Below, piece by piece: positions 7,681-16,890 of a stretch of DNA of 60,922 nt (its first letter is position 1; each line of letters opens with the position of its first letter). The position numbers and the translations under genes are program-made. Under the pieces are notes generated by a model that saw nothing but the letters and a program-made list of their open reading frames with translations, was not told where the DNA came from and searched no databases. Source of the DNA: Bacillus sp. 522_BSPC. Its GTDB lineage: Bacteria > Bacillota > Bacilli > Bacillales > Cytobacillaceae. The stretch is from contig NZ_JVDT01000029.1 of assembly GCF_001076885.1 (NCBI RefSeq), positions 1 through 60,922 on the forward strand, given 5' to 3'.

Positions 7681-8154
7681 TTATTTATGATATCGGGATT
7701 GACGAGATGGAAGATGTTCATTATTTTCGACAGTAGGACTGTCGTTACTGTCTGATCGATTGTTTCTTTTATGAAAAGTCTTTTTAATTCCTTTAAAAAT
7801 TAAGGTGATAACTAGATATATTCCGAAAAAAAGAAGGAAACCGTTAATACCCGCCACAGCATCTGCGAACTCCATATTCCCCCGTCCAGTAATCCCCTGC
7901 TGAATTTCAATAGCAAATACTAATACGAGGATGAGCGTAAAAGTATAGATAAAAGAAATGCTCTTAATGCTCCAGGCTGCTAAGCGTTTAAAGATGAATT
8001 GCACAATAAAGAATGAAATAATTCCAATGATACCAATAATCCATAAATGTAAGTCTTTATCTGTAGCTTGCCAGCCAAGAATAGAGGCAACGTCCATAAT
8101 AATATCGTGGAGAATATTGACAATTTCAGCTATTATTTTAAAAAACTCTACCAT
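7681..8154 (-). CDS. Uncharacterised membrane protein
   Basis: 157 aa with three clear hydrophobic helices (about residues 37-57, 67-85 and 103-122) and a hydrophilic, His/Ser/Asn-rich C-terminal tail of about 30 residues. AAAGGAGG sits 6-7 nt before the ATG, so it is well supported as a gene. It precedes the MFS gene on the same strand with a gap of about 50 nt and may be co-transcribed. The family is not recognised. Its topology, with no signal peptide or catalytic motif, fits a small membrane accessory or stress protein, but no role is assigned. Confidence 0.7.
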   Translation of the reverse strand: MVEFFKIIAEIVNILHDIIMDVASILGWQATDKDLHLWIIGIIGIISFFIVQFIFKRLAAWSIKSISFIYTFTLILVLVFAIEIQQGITGRGNMEFADAVAGINGFLLFFGIYLVITLIFKGIKKTFHKRNNRSDSNDSPTVENNEHLPSRQSRYHK

Positions 8155-8238
8155 TTTATACCTCCTTTAAAAAGTCATCTTTCATCAAATTATACTTGAC
8201 GATGGGAAAAAATAAAATAAGTAATCTATTATTCTATC

Positions 8239-8256
8239 CTTGAAATATCCTTCAAG
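8239..8256. promoter_or_regulatory. 18-bp palindrome upstream of the histidine kinase gene
   Basis: CTTGAAATATCCTTCAAG has 6-bp perfect arms around a 6-nt centre, about 80 nt upstream of the kinase start in the region divergent from the membrane protein at 7681-8154. This has the form of a dimeric repressor or activator site, but the binding protein is not known. Confidence 0.3.
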
Positions 8257-8336
8257 TTAAGGGATAAACATGTTACTATAGGAGAAAAGATGTTCATTAC
8301 AACGAACAGTTTTGGAAATAATATATTGAAGGGGCA

Positions 8337-9608
8337 ATGACCATGCTACTTTGGAATCGTAATAGACAAATATGGGGACAAATTACGTTAGTATTAATCT
8401 CTGTATTATTTACTACTTACCAATTTGTGATTAATCATGATCCATTTTTTACTATTGATTTTTTCCTGTTTACGATATTAGCATGGATTGTTGGCTGGAG
8501 ATATGATCTATCTCGATATTATGAAAAGAAGGCAAAGGATAGTGAAGAAAGCTATCGACTCCTTATGGATTCTTTGCCTGAATCCATATTCATCCAATCA
8601 CAATGTGACAATAAATTGATTTATGTCAATCATGCCGCTATAAGAATGATGGGAGCATCGAGTAGAGAGGAGTTAATCAATCAATCTTTTGGAGAATTTG
8701 TATCGGCTGATTATATAGAACGCTGGAAAATGAGAGTAAAGATAGCGATGAAAAAAAAGAGGCCACTATCTCATATCGAGTATAAAATGAAAAGGATAGA
8801 TGGAAGTGATTTTTTCTATGAAGCATCCTGTTTAGCGATTAAGTTATATGGAAAAGAAGCAGTATTGTCTATCGGAAAAGACGTTACAGCTAGTAAAGAG
8901 GAGACAATGAATTTACTGCAAAAGTCGGAAAAACTAGCGATTTTGGGAGAAATGTCTGCAGGGATTGCACATGAAATTAGAAATCCACTAACTTCTATTA
9001 AAGGGTTTATTCAACTTGCTATATCAGAAAACCCCCAAAATAAGTATTTTGCAATTGTATTATCAGAGATTGAAAGAATTAATAGTATTGTTGGAGAGTT
9101 GCTTTTCCTTGCTAAACCTACTGCTGATGTTTTTTTAGTTAAAGATATTCGAAATATTATTAAAGATGTGGTTACTTTAATACATACCCAATTGAGCTTA
9201 CATAACATACAGATTAATGAAGTATATGACTGGGATATACCGAAAATTTTATGTGAAGAGCAGCGATTGAAACAAGTATTTATTAATCTTTTGCAAAATG
9301 CCATCGAAGCTATGCCAAAAGGTGGGTATATTTCTATTAAGGGGACTTTCTTGGGCGAGGGCAATATTTCGATTGAAATCATGGATCAAGGAGTTGGAAT
9401 TCCTGAGGAAAGAATTTCTACACTCGGTGAACCATTTTATACAACAAAGGAAAAAGGGACAGGTCTTGGTCTAATGACCTGTTATAAAATTATTGAAAGT
9501 CATAATGGCAAACTTTGCTTTCAAAGTGAAGTAAACAAAGGAACAAAAGTAACAATTATTTTTCCAGCTGCCACACAGGATACTTTGCTAGGCACAGCCA
9601 TTCATTGA
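8337..9608 (+). CDS. Membrane PAS-domain sensor histidine kinase, sporulation-kinase type
   Basis: Autophosphorylating sensor kinase. Two N-terminal membrane helices (about residues 12-32 and 37-54) have almost no extracytoplasmic loop. A PAS domain follows at about 70-185 (RLLMDSLPESIFIQ... to IGKDVTASKEE). The HisKA domain has phospho-acceptor His212 in GIAHEIRNPLTSIKG. The HATPase domain has the N box NLLQNAIEAMPKGG, the G1 box DQGVGIPEE and GTGLGL. It is 423 aa. No response regulator gene is adjacent, and the architecture resembles the orphan kinases (KinC/KinD/KinE type) that feed the Spo0 phosphorelay in Bacillus; that target is inferred. The ATG at 8343 is an alternative start with better spacing from GGGG. 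A bidirectional terminator follows. Confidence 0.88.
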   Translation: MTMLLWNRNRQIWGQITLVLISVLFTTYQFVINHDPFFTIDFFLFTILAWIVGWRYDLSRYYEKKAKDSEESYRLLMDSLPESIFIQSQCDNKLIYVNHAAIRMMGASSREELINQSFGEFVSADYIERWKMRVKIAMKKKRPLSHIEYKMKRIDGSDFFYEASCLAIKLYGKEAVLSIGKDVTASKEETMNLLQKSEKLAILGEMSAGIAHEIRNPLTSIKGFIQLAISENPQNKYFAIVLSEIERINSIVGELLFLAKPTADVFLVKDIRNIIKDVVTLIHTQLSLHNIQINEVYDWDIPKILCEEQRLKQVFINLLQNAIEAMPKGGYISIKGTFLGEGNISIEIMDQGVGIPEERISTLGEPFYTTKEKGTGLGLMTCYKIIESHNGKLCFQSEVNKGTKVTIIFPAATQDTLLGTAIH

Positions 9609-9631
9609 ATGAAGACATGAAGAGATAAAAT

Positions 9632-9668
9632 AATCAAAATCCCCGCTCATATAGTGGGGATTTTGATT
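9632..9668. terminator. Bidirectional intrinsic terminator
   Basis: AATCAAAATCCCC (9632-9644) pairs exactly with 9656-9668 across an 11-nt loop. The A- and T-rich flanks of the G:C core let it stop transcription from both the kinase gene (plus) and the BsuPI lipoprotein gene (minus), which converge here. Confidence 0.85.
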
Positions 9669-9721
9669 ATGAAATGCATTTTGCGGAAATAGAACTTAGC
9701 TTTTTTGTTGAAGCTATTTCC

Positions 9722-10282
9722 TTACTGCTCTACAGAAAAATCGAAAGACTTCTTTAATTCTAATTCTTTGGCGAGAAATACAAAACTAATCGTGTAAGAA
9801 CCAGGTGGCAGCTTTTCTTCTGAAACTTCATACAAGGAAGAGCCTCCAGGCTTTATGAATACAGTAGAAGGCAGCTTTATATCAGATGATGTTTTAACCT
9901 GCTTCACAAGTTCTCCGTCTGCTTTTCTAATCGTGTATGCATATTGCTGCATCGTATCAAAGTGAAAAGTAAAATCGTGCTTAGCGTTATTTGTTACTTG
10001 AAAAACAAAATGTAGACTTGATTCTTCTTCTGTATAAGAAATCGAAGCTTCTATTTTACTTAAAACATTTTTATCCTCCCCTTGAAAGTCGAAATCATCT
10101 TTTGCAGGAACAGTAGTCTCTATCTCCTTATCTTCGTTCTCCGTTTTAGGTGAACGAATGGGAGAAGCTGATTCCTCTTGTTCGCTGGTAGAGGGCTGGT
10201 TTTGGGACTCTGTCATATTTCCATCTGAGCAAGCGGTTAACATTAGGAAAATAGATAAAACAATTCCCTTTTTAACTCCCAT
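9722..10282 (-). CDS. Lipoprotein with BsuPI-type proteinase-inhibitor domain
   Basis: A signal peptide and lipobox ending LTAC place the acylated Cys at residue 18, so the protein should be anchored outside the cytoplasmic membrane. A Ser/Glu/Thr-rich linker (about 20-70) leads to an Ig-like domain from about 78 to 184 with the pattern LHFVFQVTNNAKHDFTFHFDTMQQYAYTIRKADGEL. This matches the BsuPI family named after the Bacillus subtilis intracellular proteinase inhibitor. AAAGGAGG precedes the ATG by 7 nt. It is transcribed divergently from the large secreted M6 protease gene 307 nt away, which makes a role in restraining that protease at the cell surface attractive but unproven. Many BsuPI-domain proteins have no tested inhibitor activity. 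Confidence 0.8.
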   Translation of the reverse strand: MGVKKGIVLSIFLMLTACSDGNMTESQNQPSTSEQEESASPIRSPKTENEDKEIETTVPAKDDFDFQGEDKNVLSKIEASISYTEEESSLHFVFQVTNNAKHDFTFHFDTMQQYAYTIRKADGELVKQVKTSSDIKLPSTVFIKPGGSSLYEVSEEKLPPGSYTISFVFLAKELELKKSFDFSVEQ

Positions 10283-10589
10283 GCTAAAACCTCCTTTACT
10301 ATTTTTCTTTTTAAAATCTATAAATATTACAAAACTTCTCGAAGAAGGCTTTTACTCTATTATTCCTTATTATTTACAATATTATAATAATATTGTAATA
10401 GTTGCTAAGAAAAAAGTAAGAAATTAGTAATATTTATTGGAAAATATATTCTTTTTCTCTATTGTTTTTGTTATAGTAATATTCAGACATCTCAGAATTT
10501 TCCTATATAAATATTATGAAAATACAAAGAGACACTTCAAAAGGAGGGATTGGAGAAAACTGTCATAAAAAAACATTGGGGGATTTGAA
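10283..10589. promoter_or_regulatory. Divergent promoter region of lipoprotein and M6 protease genes
   Basis: 307 nt without a gene. It is very AT-rich, with short runs of ATATTATAATAATATTG (about 10377-10394). A possible sigma-A promoter for the protease is TTCTTT, 17 nt, TATAGT near 10450-10478, leaving a leader of more than 100 nt. AAAAGGAGGG at about 10539-10548 looks like a ribosome-binding site but has no open frame of note behind it; the protease uses GGGGG at about 10577-10581. No riboswitch or strong terminator was recognised. Confidence 0.35.
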
Positions 10590-13500
10590 ATGGTAAATTG
10601 GAAGAAAGTGATGGGAACTTCAGTATTATCCGCTAGTTTAGTTTTTACTTCTTTTGGTTCATTATTTGGAAATGTTGATAAAGTGGAAGCAAAGACTAGC
10701 CCTGTATTACATACTCATGATGATTCTGCTCTGCCGTTTATGAGCAAGCATGCAAGTGGTCCATTTGATATTGGAATGGTGAATGAAGAAAAGGTACTTG
10801 CATCTTTAATTGAACAAGGAATTATTAGTAAAAATGCGTCGAAAGATGAACAACAGAAGAAATTATTATCCTACTTAAAGAATCGTGCTGACAAAGCGGA
10901 AGCATTGGTTGATGATCCAAAAGAAGCACGGAATGAAATTCAAAAGAAAACCGGGCTAGATCCTGTTGCTGCTGGGATTCCAAAAGAGTCAAAAAAAGAA
11001 AAAATTGCTGCCAAAAAGACATCACCAGATTCTATTGTAGAGGAGAATTGGGATGGCGAAGTAATTGAAGACGAAGTGTTAGTATTACTGATTGATTTCC
11101 CAGACTATCCACATAGTAGTATTACTCAAGAGGATAATCCAGTACTCTTATATGATGACTATTCAAAAGAACACTATGAAGAAATGGTATTTGGAGACAC
11201 TACTTATAAAGGTGGAAATGATGAAGATTTCATCTCCATGAAAGCATATTATGAAGAACAATCAGGGGGAAGCTATACCATTGATGGAGTAGTATCTGAC
11301 TGGTATACAGCAAAACATCCAGCTGCCTATTATGGTGGAAACTATCCTACAGCAGATGGCAGTGATATTCGTCCAAGAGATTTAGTGCAAGAAGCCTTAG
11401 AAGCTGCATCAAAGGATCCTAATATTGATCTGTCTCAATTCGATAGAGAAGATCTATATGATTTAGACGGAGATGGAGATTATCGTGAACCAGATGGCAT
11501 CATTGATCACTTGATGATCGTTCACTCTGGAACAGGAGAAGAAGCAGGTGGTGGCGCTATTGGTGCTGATGCTATTTGGTCACATAGTTGGAGTCTAGCA
11601 GAGCCTACTGTTATTTCTGGTACGGAAGGACAAGCAGAAGTCCCTTACTGGGGTGGAGGGTTAACTGCTTATGACTATACTATTCAGCCAGAAGATGGTG
11701 CAACAGGTGTTTTTGCCCATGAATTCGGCCATGATTTAGGCTTACCTGATGAATATGATACGAATTATACGGCTGGTGGTGTAGGTGCACCTACCGATTA
11801 TTGGACGATTATGGCATCTGGAAGCTGGGCAGGTATCATTGGCGGTACAGAGCCTACTGGATTTAGTCCATACGATAAGGAGTACTTGCAAAATAAATGG
11901 CCAAATTCTAACTGGTTCAAACCAGTAGAATATAGCCTAGACGATATTATGAATGGTACGAAAACACTGAATATCGATCAAGCAAGTATGAAAGGGACAA
12001 ACGCAGATGCCATAAGAGTATCTCTTCCTAATAAGAAAACAGTTATTAACACGCCAACTAGTGGAGAATACGAGTATCATAGTGGAAGTGGGAATGATTT
12101 AAATAATGATCTCGTTACAACCGTTGATTTAACGAAAGCTACAGAAGCTGCATTAACTTTTAATGCTAATTATGATATTGAAGAAAATTGGGATTACGCT
12201 TCTGTACAAGTAGACGAAGGTTCAGGATGGAAGGCAATTCCAGGTAATATTACAACCGATCAGGATCCAGAAGGATATGGACAAAATCCAGGACATGGTA
12301 TTACAGGAACATCGAATGGATGGGTCAATGCTTCATTTGATTTATCTGCATATGCAGGGAAAGAAATTAAACTGAAAATAAATTACTGGACAGATAGTTA
12401 TGTTGCAATGCCAGGTTTATATGTAGATGATCTAGTCGTTACTATTGATGGAGAAGAAGTTATAGTAGATGACGCAGAATCAGATGAATCCCTATTCACA
12501 CTTGAAGGATTTGCAAAAAGTAATGGTTTAAAAGAGTCAGAACATTATTATTTAGTAGAATGGAGAAACTGGGCAGCAGCGGATACAGCGTTAGGTAGAA
12601 TAACTCGCGGTAACTCTGTATTAACACTTGATCCAGGAATGGTTGTTTGGTATGTGGACAATCTATATGACAATAACTGGGTAGGAGATCATCCAGGTGA
12701 TGGATTTTTAGGAGTAGTAGATGCACATCAAGCCACCGCAGCATGGTCTGATGGAGCAGTAGCTTCTACTAGATACCAAATCCAAGATGCAGCATTTTCT
12801 TTAAACCCAACGGATAAAATGTTTATTGACTATTTAGCTGTTGATAATACAAGTATTACATTACCTTCTCAGCCAGCGGTTCCGACCTTTAATGATTACA
12901 AGGATTATTCTAATCCAGGTCAAATTTACTCTGGACGTAATGTGCCGAAATATGGGTTAAATATTAGTGTGCTTTCACAAGCAGAGGACAATAGTGTAGC
13001 ACAGATTCAATTATCTTATGATGATCATAATCCAAAAGTAGAAGTTAGTGGATTGAATGATACTTATTCAAGTAATGAAGGCTATAATACTCTTGATTTA
13101 TCTGTCATCAGTGACGATGAAGCATTAGATCAAGATATTACTGTCACAGCAAAAGTAGTAAATAAAGAGCAAGATACTGTTGTTTCTGCGGAACAAAAAT
13201 ATGTCTCTGATTTAGAAGAGAAAGAGTTAAACTTCCAGCTTACCCTTCCTGAAAAATTAGAATCTGGTGAATATACGCTAGAAGTCACCGTAGCAACAGC
13301 AGACAAGGTAATCGTCTCTAAAACAGATACATTTAATGTAGATAATGAAGCTCCAATTCCAGATGTTGGAGAAAATAATGGTTCTACAGAGCCAATTAAT
13401 CAAGTTTCTGTTACAGTGAATATTCCAGACGCGAAGGATGATACGTTAGAATATTTATGGTCCGAATCGGAAGAATTAGACTCTGTAGAGGCCGTAACCG

Positions 13501-15119
13501 CAAAAGGAATGAAAAATTCGGTAACAGAACTAAATGCATGGAAACCATTTAAAAATGGAGATACATTAACCTTAGAAGGACAGAGTGGAATATATTATCT
13601 ACATGTTCGTGGAAAAGATGTATTAGATAATACAATTAATTGGACTTCTAACGCCTTTACTGTTGATGCAGATGTGCCTGTTATCACTTTAGAGGGAGAT
13701 AATCCATTCGTTATTCAAGCTGGTACAGAGTATGTAGAACCAGGATTCGCTGCTAATGATAATGTGGATGGAGATGTAACATCTTCAGTAGAGGTTACAG
13801 GTTTAGAATCACTCGATGTAACGAAACCAGGAGAATATGTATTAACATACACAGTAAGTGATACAGCTGGAAATAGTGGAGAAGTTCAAAGGAAAATCCA
13901 TGTAGTCGATGAAGAAAAGCCGTATATTTCTTTAACAGAAGGTAATGTAGAAATAGAAGTAGGAGATGAATATACAGAACCAGGATATACTGCCATTGAT
14001 AATGTGGATGGAGATGTAACAGATAAAGTAGAAGTTGCTGGTGATGTAGATACATCGACACCAGGTGAATATACGTTAACCTATACAGTTACAGATTCCA
14101 GTGATAACAGCTATTCTGTTACACGCATAGTAAAGGTAATTGACACAACTGCACCAGTTCTAGCTTTAGAGGGTGAAGAGAAAATTATCATAGAGGGCGG
14201 TACAGAATATGTAGAACCTGGTTATACTGCTACAGATAATGTCGATGGAAATCTTACTGAAGCTGTTGAGGTATATGGTAGCGTAGATGTAACAAAGGTA
14301 GGAGATTATGAATTAAAATACCATGTAATCGACTCGAGTGGTAATGAAGCAATTGCTATTCGTACTGTAACAGTTCAAGATACAACAGCACCGGTAATTA
14401 AGCTTTCAGGTGAAGATACGATAACATTAGATTTAGGTCAAGCTTACTTAGAGCCTGGGTTTACTGCAACTGATACGTTAGATGGGAATATTACGGATCA
14501 AGTAGTAGTATCTGGAACACTTCGCTTTGAAGTAGGAACCTATACAATTACGTATACAGTAACAGATGCTGCAGGAAATGAATCAACTGCTAAACGTACA
14601 GTTAAAGTCGCTGATAAAACGGCACCAAATTTAACCTTAAAGGGCAGTTCTTCAATCACTCTAACAAAGGGAGAGAAATATGAAGAGCCTGGTTATAAAG
14701 CGAGAGACAATGTAGATGGAGATTTAACAGATGAAGTAATAGTTTCTGGAAAAGTAGATACTAACAAAGTAGGAGCATATACACTGACATATACTGTTAC
14801 TGACTCTTCTGGAAATAAAACATCTGTAGAAAGAATTATTATCGTGAATGAAGAACCTGCTACAGACACGGACGATAATAAAGGCGGATCGAACAATGGC
14901 GGATCAGATAATGATACTGATAGTCCGTCCGATTCTAAAGGTGGAACTGTAAATAACGGTAAATCGAATGGAACAAACACTACTGGAAATGCAAGTAGCC
15001 AGTCTGGTAGTAATTTACCGAATACAGCAACTTCCACTTACAATTGGATTTTAGCAGGAACAATTATAATTGTTGCTGGTATAAGTTTATTTATTATTCA
15101 AAGAAGAAGAAAAGCATAA
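10590..15119 (+). CDS. Secreted, wall-anchored M6-family metalloprotease (immune inhibitor A type) with Ig-like repeats
   Basis: Extracellular zinc protease. A signal peptide (residues 1-35, cleavage likely after VEA) is followed by a propeptide region to about 150. The catalytic domain carries HEFGHDLGLPDEYD with zinc ligands His377 and His381 and catalytic Glu378, as in M6 peptidases. An MAM/Ig-like segment (about 490-630, VDLTKATEAALTFNANYDIEENWD) follows, typical of InhA proteins. Five DUF5011-like repeats of about 79 aa occupy residues 1030-1422. A Gly/Asn/Ser-rich wall spacer ends in LPNTA, a membrane helix and RRRKA, a sortase signal. At 1509 aa it is about twice the length of classical InhA, the excess being the repeats and anchor. 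A terminator follows. The LPNTA motif suggests a class D sortase rather than SrtA. Confidence 0.92.
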   Translation: MVNWKKVMGTSVLSASLVFTSFGSLFGNVDKVEAKTSPVLHTHDDSALPFMSKHASGPFDIGMVNEEKVLASLIEQGIISKNASKDEQQKKLLSYLKNRADKAEALVDDPKEARNEIQKKTGLDPVAAGIPKESKKEKIAAKKTSPDSIVEENWDGEVIEDEVLVLLIDFPDYPHSSITQEDNPVLLYDDYSKEHYEEMVFGDTTYKGGNDEDFISMKAYYEEQSGGSYTIDGVVSDWYTAKHPAAYYGGNYPTADGSDIRPRDLVQEALEAASKDPNIDLSQFDREDLYDLDGDGDYREPDGIIDHLMIVHSGTGEEAGGGAIGADAIWSHSWSLAEPTVISGTEGQAEVPYWGGGLTAYDYTIQPEDGATGVFAHEFGHDLGLPDEYDTNYTAGGVGAPTDYWTIMASGSWAGIIGGTEPTGFSPYDKEYLQNKWPNSNWFKPVEYSLDDIMNGTKTLNIDQASMKGTNADAIRVSLPNKKTVINTPTSGEYEYHSGSGNDLNNDLVTTVDLTKATEAALTFNANYDIEENWDYASVQVDEGSGWKAIPGNITTDQDPEGYGQNPGHGITGTSNGWVNASFDLSAYAGKEIKLKINYWTDSYVAMPGLYVDDLVVTIDGEEVIVDDAESDESLFTLEGFAKSNGLKESEHYYLVEWRNWAAADTALGRITRGNSVLTLDPGMVVWYVDNLYDNNWVGDHPGDGFLGVVDAHQATAAWSDGAVASTRYQIQDAAFSLNPTDKMFIDYLAVDNTSITLPSQPAVPTFNDYKDYSNPGQIYSGRNVPKYGLNISVLSQAEDNSVAQIQLSYDDHNPKVEVSGLNDTYSSNEGYNTLDLSVISDDEALDQDITVTAKVVNKEQDTVVSAEQKYVSDLEEKELNFQLTLPEKLESGEYTLEVTVATADKVIVSKTDTFNVDNEAPIPDVGENNGSTEPINQVSVTVNIPDAKDDTLEYLWSESEELDSVEAVTAKGMKNSVTELNAWKPFKNGDTLTLEGQSGIYYLHVRGKDVLDNTINWTSNAFTVDADVPVITLEGDNPFVIQAGTEYVEPGFAANDNVDGDVTSSVEVTGLESLDVTKPGEYVLTYTVSDTAGNSGEVQRKIHVVDEEKPYISLTEGNVEIEVGDEYTEPGYTAIDNVDGDVTDKVEVAGDVDTSTPGEYTLTYTVTDSSDNSYSVTRIVKVIDTTAPVLALEGEEKIIIEGGTEYVEPGYTATDNVDGNLTEAVEVYGSVDVTKVGDYELKYHVIDSSGNEAIAIRTVTVQDTTAPVIKLSGEDTITLDLGQAYLEPGFTATDTLDGNITDQVVVSGTLRFEVGTYTITYTVTDAAGNESTAKRTVKVADKTAPNLTLKGSSSITLTKGEKYEEPGYKARDNVDGDLTDEVIVSGKVDTNKVGAYTLTYTVTDSSGNKTSVERIIIVNEEPATDTDDNKGGSNNGGSDNDTDSPSDSKGGTVNNGKSNGTNTTGNASSQSGSNLPNTATSTYNWILAGTIIIVAGISLFIIQRRRKA
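13677..14855 (+). repeat. Five tandem DUF5011/bacterial Ig-like repeats within the M6 protease
   Basis: Five consecutive units of 78-80 codons, each following the pattern P.I.L.G....I..G..Y.EPG..A.DN.DG..T..V.V.G.....GEY.LTYTV.DS.GN. They probably form a stiff stalk that lifts the catalytic domain off the cell wall. Units differ enough at the DNA level that recent expansion is not obvious; the fourth unit is the most diverged, with DTLDG in place of DNVDG. Confidence 0.85.
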
Positions 15120-15132
15120 TTTAAGCAATCCA

Positions 15133-15180
15133 TACTGTACAGAAAAGAGAAATCATCTCTTTTTTGTACAGTATTTTTTT
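15133..15180 (+). terminator. Intrinsic terminator of the M6 protease gene
   Basis: TACTGTACAGAAAAGAGA (15133-15150) pairs with 15156-15173, with one mismatch and a 5-nt loop, and is followed by an uninterrupted T run to about 15180. Confidence 0.85.
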
Positions 15181-15277
15181 GAGAAAAATCAACAGTTTAT
15201 GTGGAAGCAGGTCAAGGTATTGTAGCAATTTTTCGTGTTATAATGACTACATTAATAGGAAGAGGATGGTGGATATT

Positions 15278-16468
15278 ATGATTAACAATTTTGATGAAGT
15301 AGTAAATCGACGAAATACTTATTCCGTTAAATGGGATGGTGGAAAGATGATTAAGGAGATGGGATTAACAGAGCGTTATGATGAGGAGACTATTCCGCTC
15401 TTTACAGCAGATATGGATTTGCCTGTACCACAAGCATTAGTTGATGCATTACATAAAACGGTTGATAATCGCATATATGGCTATTCCGTTTTTCCAGACG
15501 AATATTATGAAGCAATTCAGTACTGGTTCAAAAAAAGACATGATTGGAATATAGAGAGAGACTCTATTGTCTATAGTCCAGGAACGGTTCATGCGATTAA
15601 TATGGCTGTTCGTGCTTTTACAGAAGCTGGAGATGGGGTAATTATTCAACGTCCGGTTTATCCGCCATTCACCTCAGCAATTGAAGAAAATGGAAGAGTA
15701 GTAAGAAATAACGCATTACTTAAAGATGAAGAAGGTTACTATACGATAGATTTTGCTGATTTTGAAGAAAAGGCAAAAGAAGAATCAACAAAGCTATTTA
15801 TTCTTTGTAATCCCCATAATCCAACTGGGCGTATTTTTTCAGTGGAAGAACTTACTCGCTTATATGAGATTTGTGTGAAACATAATGTGATAATTATCGC
15901 AGACGAAATCCATGGTGATTTAATAAGATGCAATCAGAAATTCACTCCAATTGCCAAAGTCGCAGAAAATAATGACCATTTGATTACTTGTACGGCGATC
16001 AATAAAACATTTAATGTAGCAGGACTTCATTGTACAAATTTAATTATTCCGAATGTAAAGCTACGAAATAAATTTAAAAAAACGATGGGACATCAATTAG
16101 CGTCTCCTTTCACTATTTCTGCGCTTATTGCAGTGTATAAGGATGGAGAAGAATGGCTAGAGGAATTAAAAGAATATATTGACGGTACAATGGAATGGGT
16201 GAAGGCGTACATAGAGGAACATATGCCAAAGGTAAAAGTAATGATTCCGGAAGGTACCTATATTATGTGGATGGATTTTGGAGGTTATGGAATTACTCCA
16301 GAAGAAGTACATGAACGTATTTATCATCGAGCTAATGTTTTGCTGGAGGATGGTAGTATGTTTGGAGAAGAGGGAATTACTTATCAAAGAATCTGCATCC
16401 CATCTCCAAGGTCCATTATTAAAGAAGCAATTGAAAGAATTGCAAAAGAGTTTGCGGATTTGAAATAA
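15278..16468 (+). CDS. MalY/PatB-family aminotransferase (putative cystathionine beta-lyase)
   Basis: PLP-dependent fold-type I enzyme; members cleave C-S bonds of cystathionine or cysteine conjugates. The start NNFDEVVNRRNTYSVKWD is the usual N-terminus of the family, which fixes the ATG at 15278 (an in-frame ATG at 15266 is also possible). Motifs include YSPGTVHAINMAVRA, NPHNPTGRIFS, the Asp-containing ADEIHGDL and the PLP-lysine segment TAINKTFNVAGLH. The 396-aa length is normal. It is monocistronic, with the protease terminator before it and a gene-free gap after it. Some MalY homologues regulate rather than catalyse; nothing here suggests that. Sulfur metabolism is the likeliest role. 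Confidence 0.88.
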   Translation: MINNFDEVVNRRNTYSVKWDGGKMIKEMGLTERYDEETIPLFTADMDLPVPQALVDALHKTVDNRIYGYSVFPDEYYEAIQYWFKKRHDWNIERDSIVYSPGTVHAINMAVRAFTEAGDGVIIQRPVYPPFTSAIEENGRVVRNNALLKDEEGYYTIDFADFEEKAKEESTKLFILCNPHNPTGRIFSVEELTRLYEICVKHNVIIIADEIHGDLIRCNQKFTPIAKVAENNDHLITCTAINKTFNVAGLHCTNLIIPNVKLRNKFKKTMGHQLASPFTISALIAVYKDGEEWLEELKEYIDGTMEWVKAYIEEHMPKVKVMIPEGTYIMWMDFGGYGITPEEVHERIYHRANVLLEDGSMFGEEGITYQRICIPSPRSIIKEAIERIAKEFADLK

Positions 16469-16890
16469 GAGAAATATTCTTTTTTTTAGGATCTGATACT
16501 AGAAGATACTTTATTTCAGCTAGTGTAACAGGAGAAACTGTGTACTTAGTTGAAAAATGATATCTTTTACAATCAGATTCTTTTTTTTGCTGCTAAATTT
16601 TCAGGTTTAGATTTAATAAATATGGGGAAAGGGAAGATGGTTGGTTTTTTAAAATTGGATCTAATACATTTTTTAGTTAAGAAAAAATTAAGCTTCTCAT
16701 TTTATCCTACAGATTAAGAAGGAAATTTTATAGATTTATCATTTGCAAATATACGATTGAATATATTAGTTGTACTACTGTATAAAAAAATGAAAAGTGC
16801 TAATGATGTTACTAGGTATTTATCAAGTAGGTTAGTAGAAAACGGAATAAATGATGTTATTAATTTTGTTTTATAGAAAGGGTTAGTAAA
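16469..16890. other. Gene-free AT-rich gap upstream of the pyruvyl-transferase-like gene
   Basis: 422 nt. A weak hairpin with a T run (about 16468-16488) may end the aminotransferase transcript. The rest is low-complexity AT-rich sequence with scattered stops in all frames and no convincing ribosome-binding site until AAAGGGTTAG before 16891. No promoter stands out, and nothing further was recognised. Confidence 0.4.

Noticed and set aside
10158-10427. 89-aa plus-strand frame in the lipoprotein/protease divergent region
   Set aside because: It mostly overlaps the lipoprotein gene on the other strand, with no ribosome-binding site and a low-complexity AT-rich tail.
12496-14061. Minus-strand frames within the protease gene (Leu/His-rich)
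   Set aside because: Typical antisense shadows of Asp/Val/Glu-rich coding sequence; no start signals.
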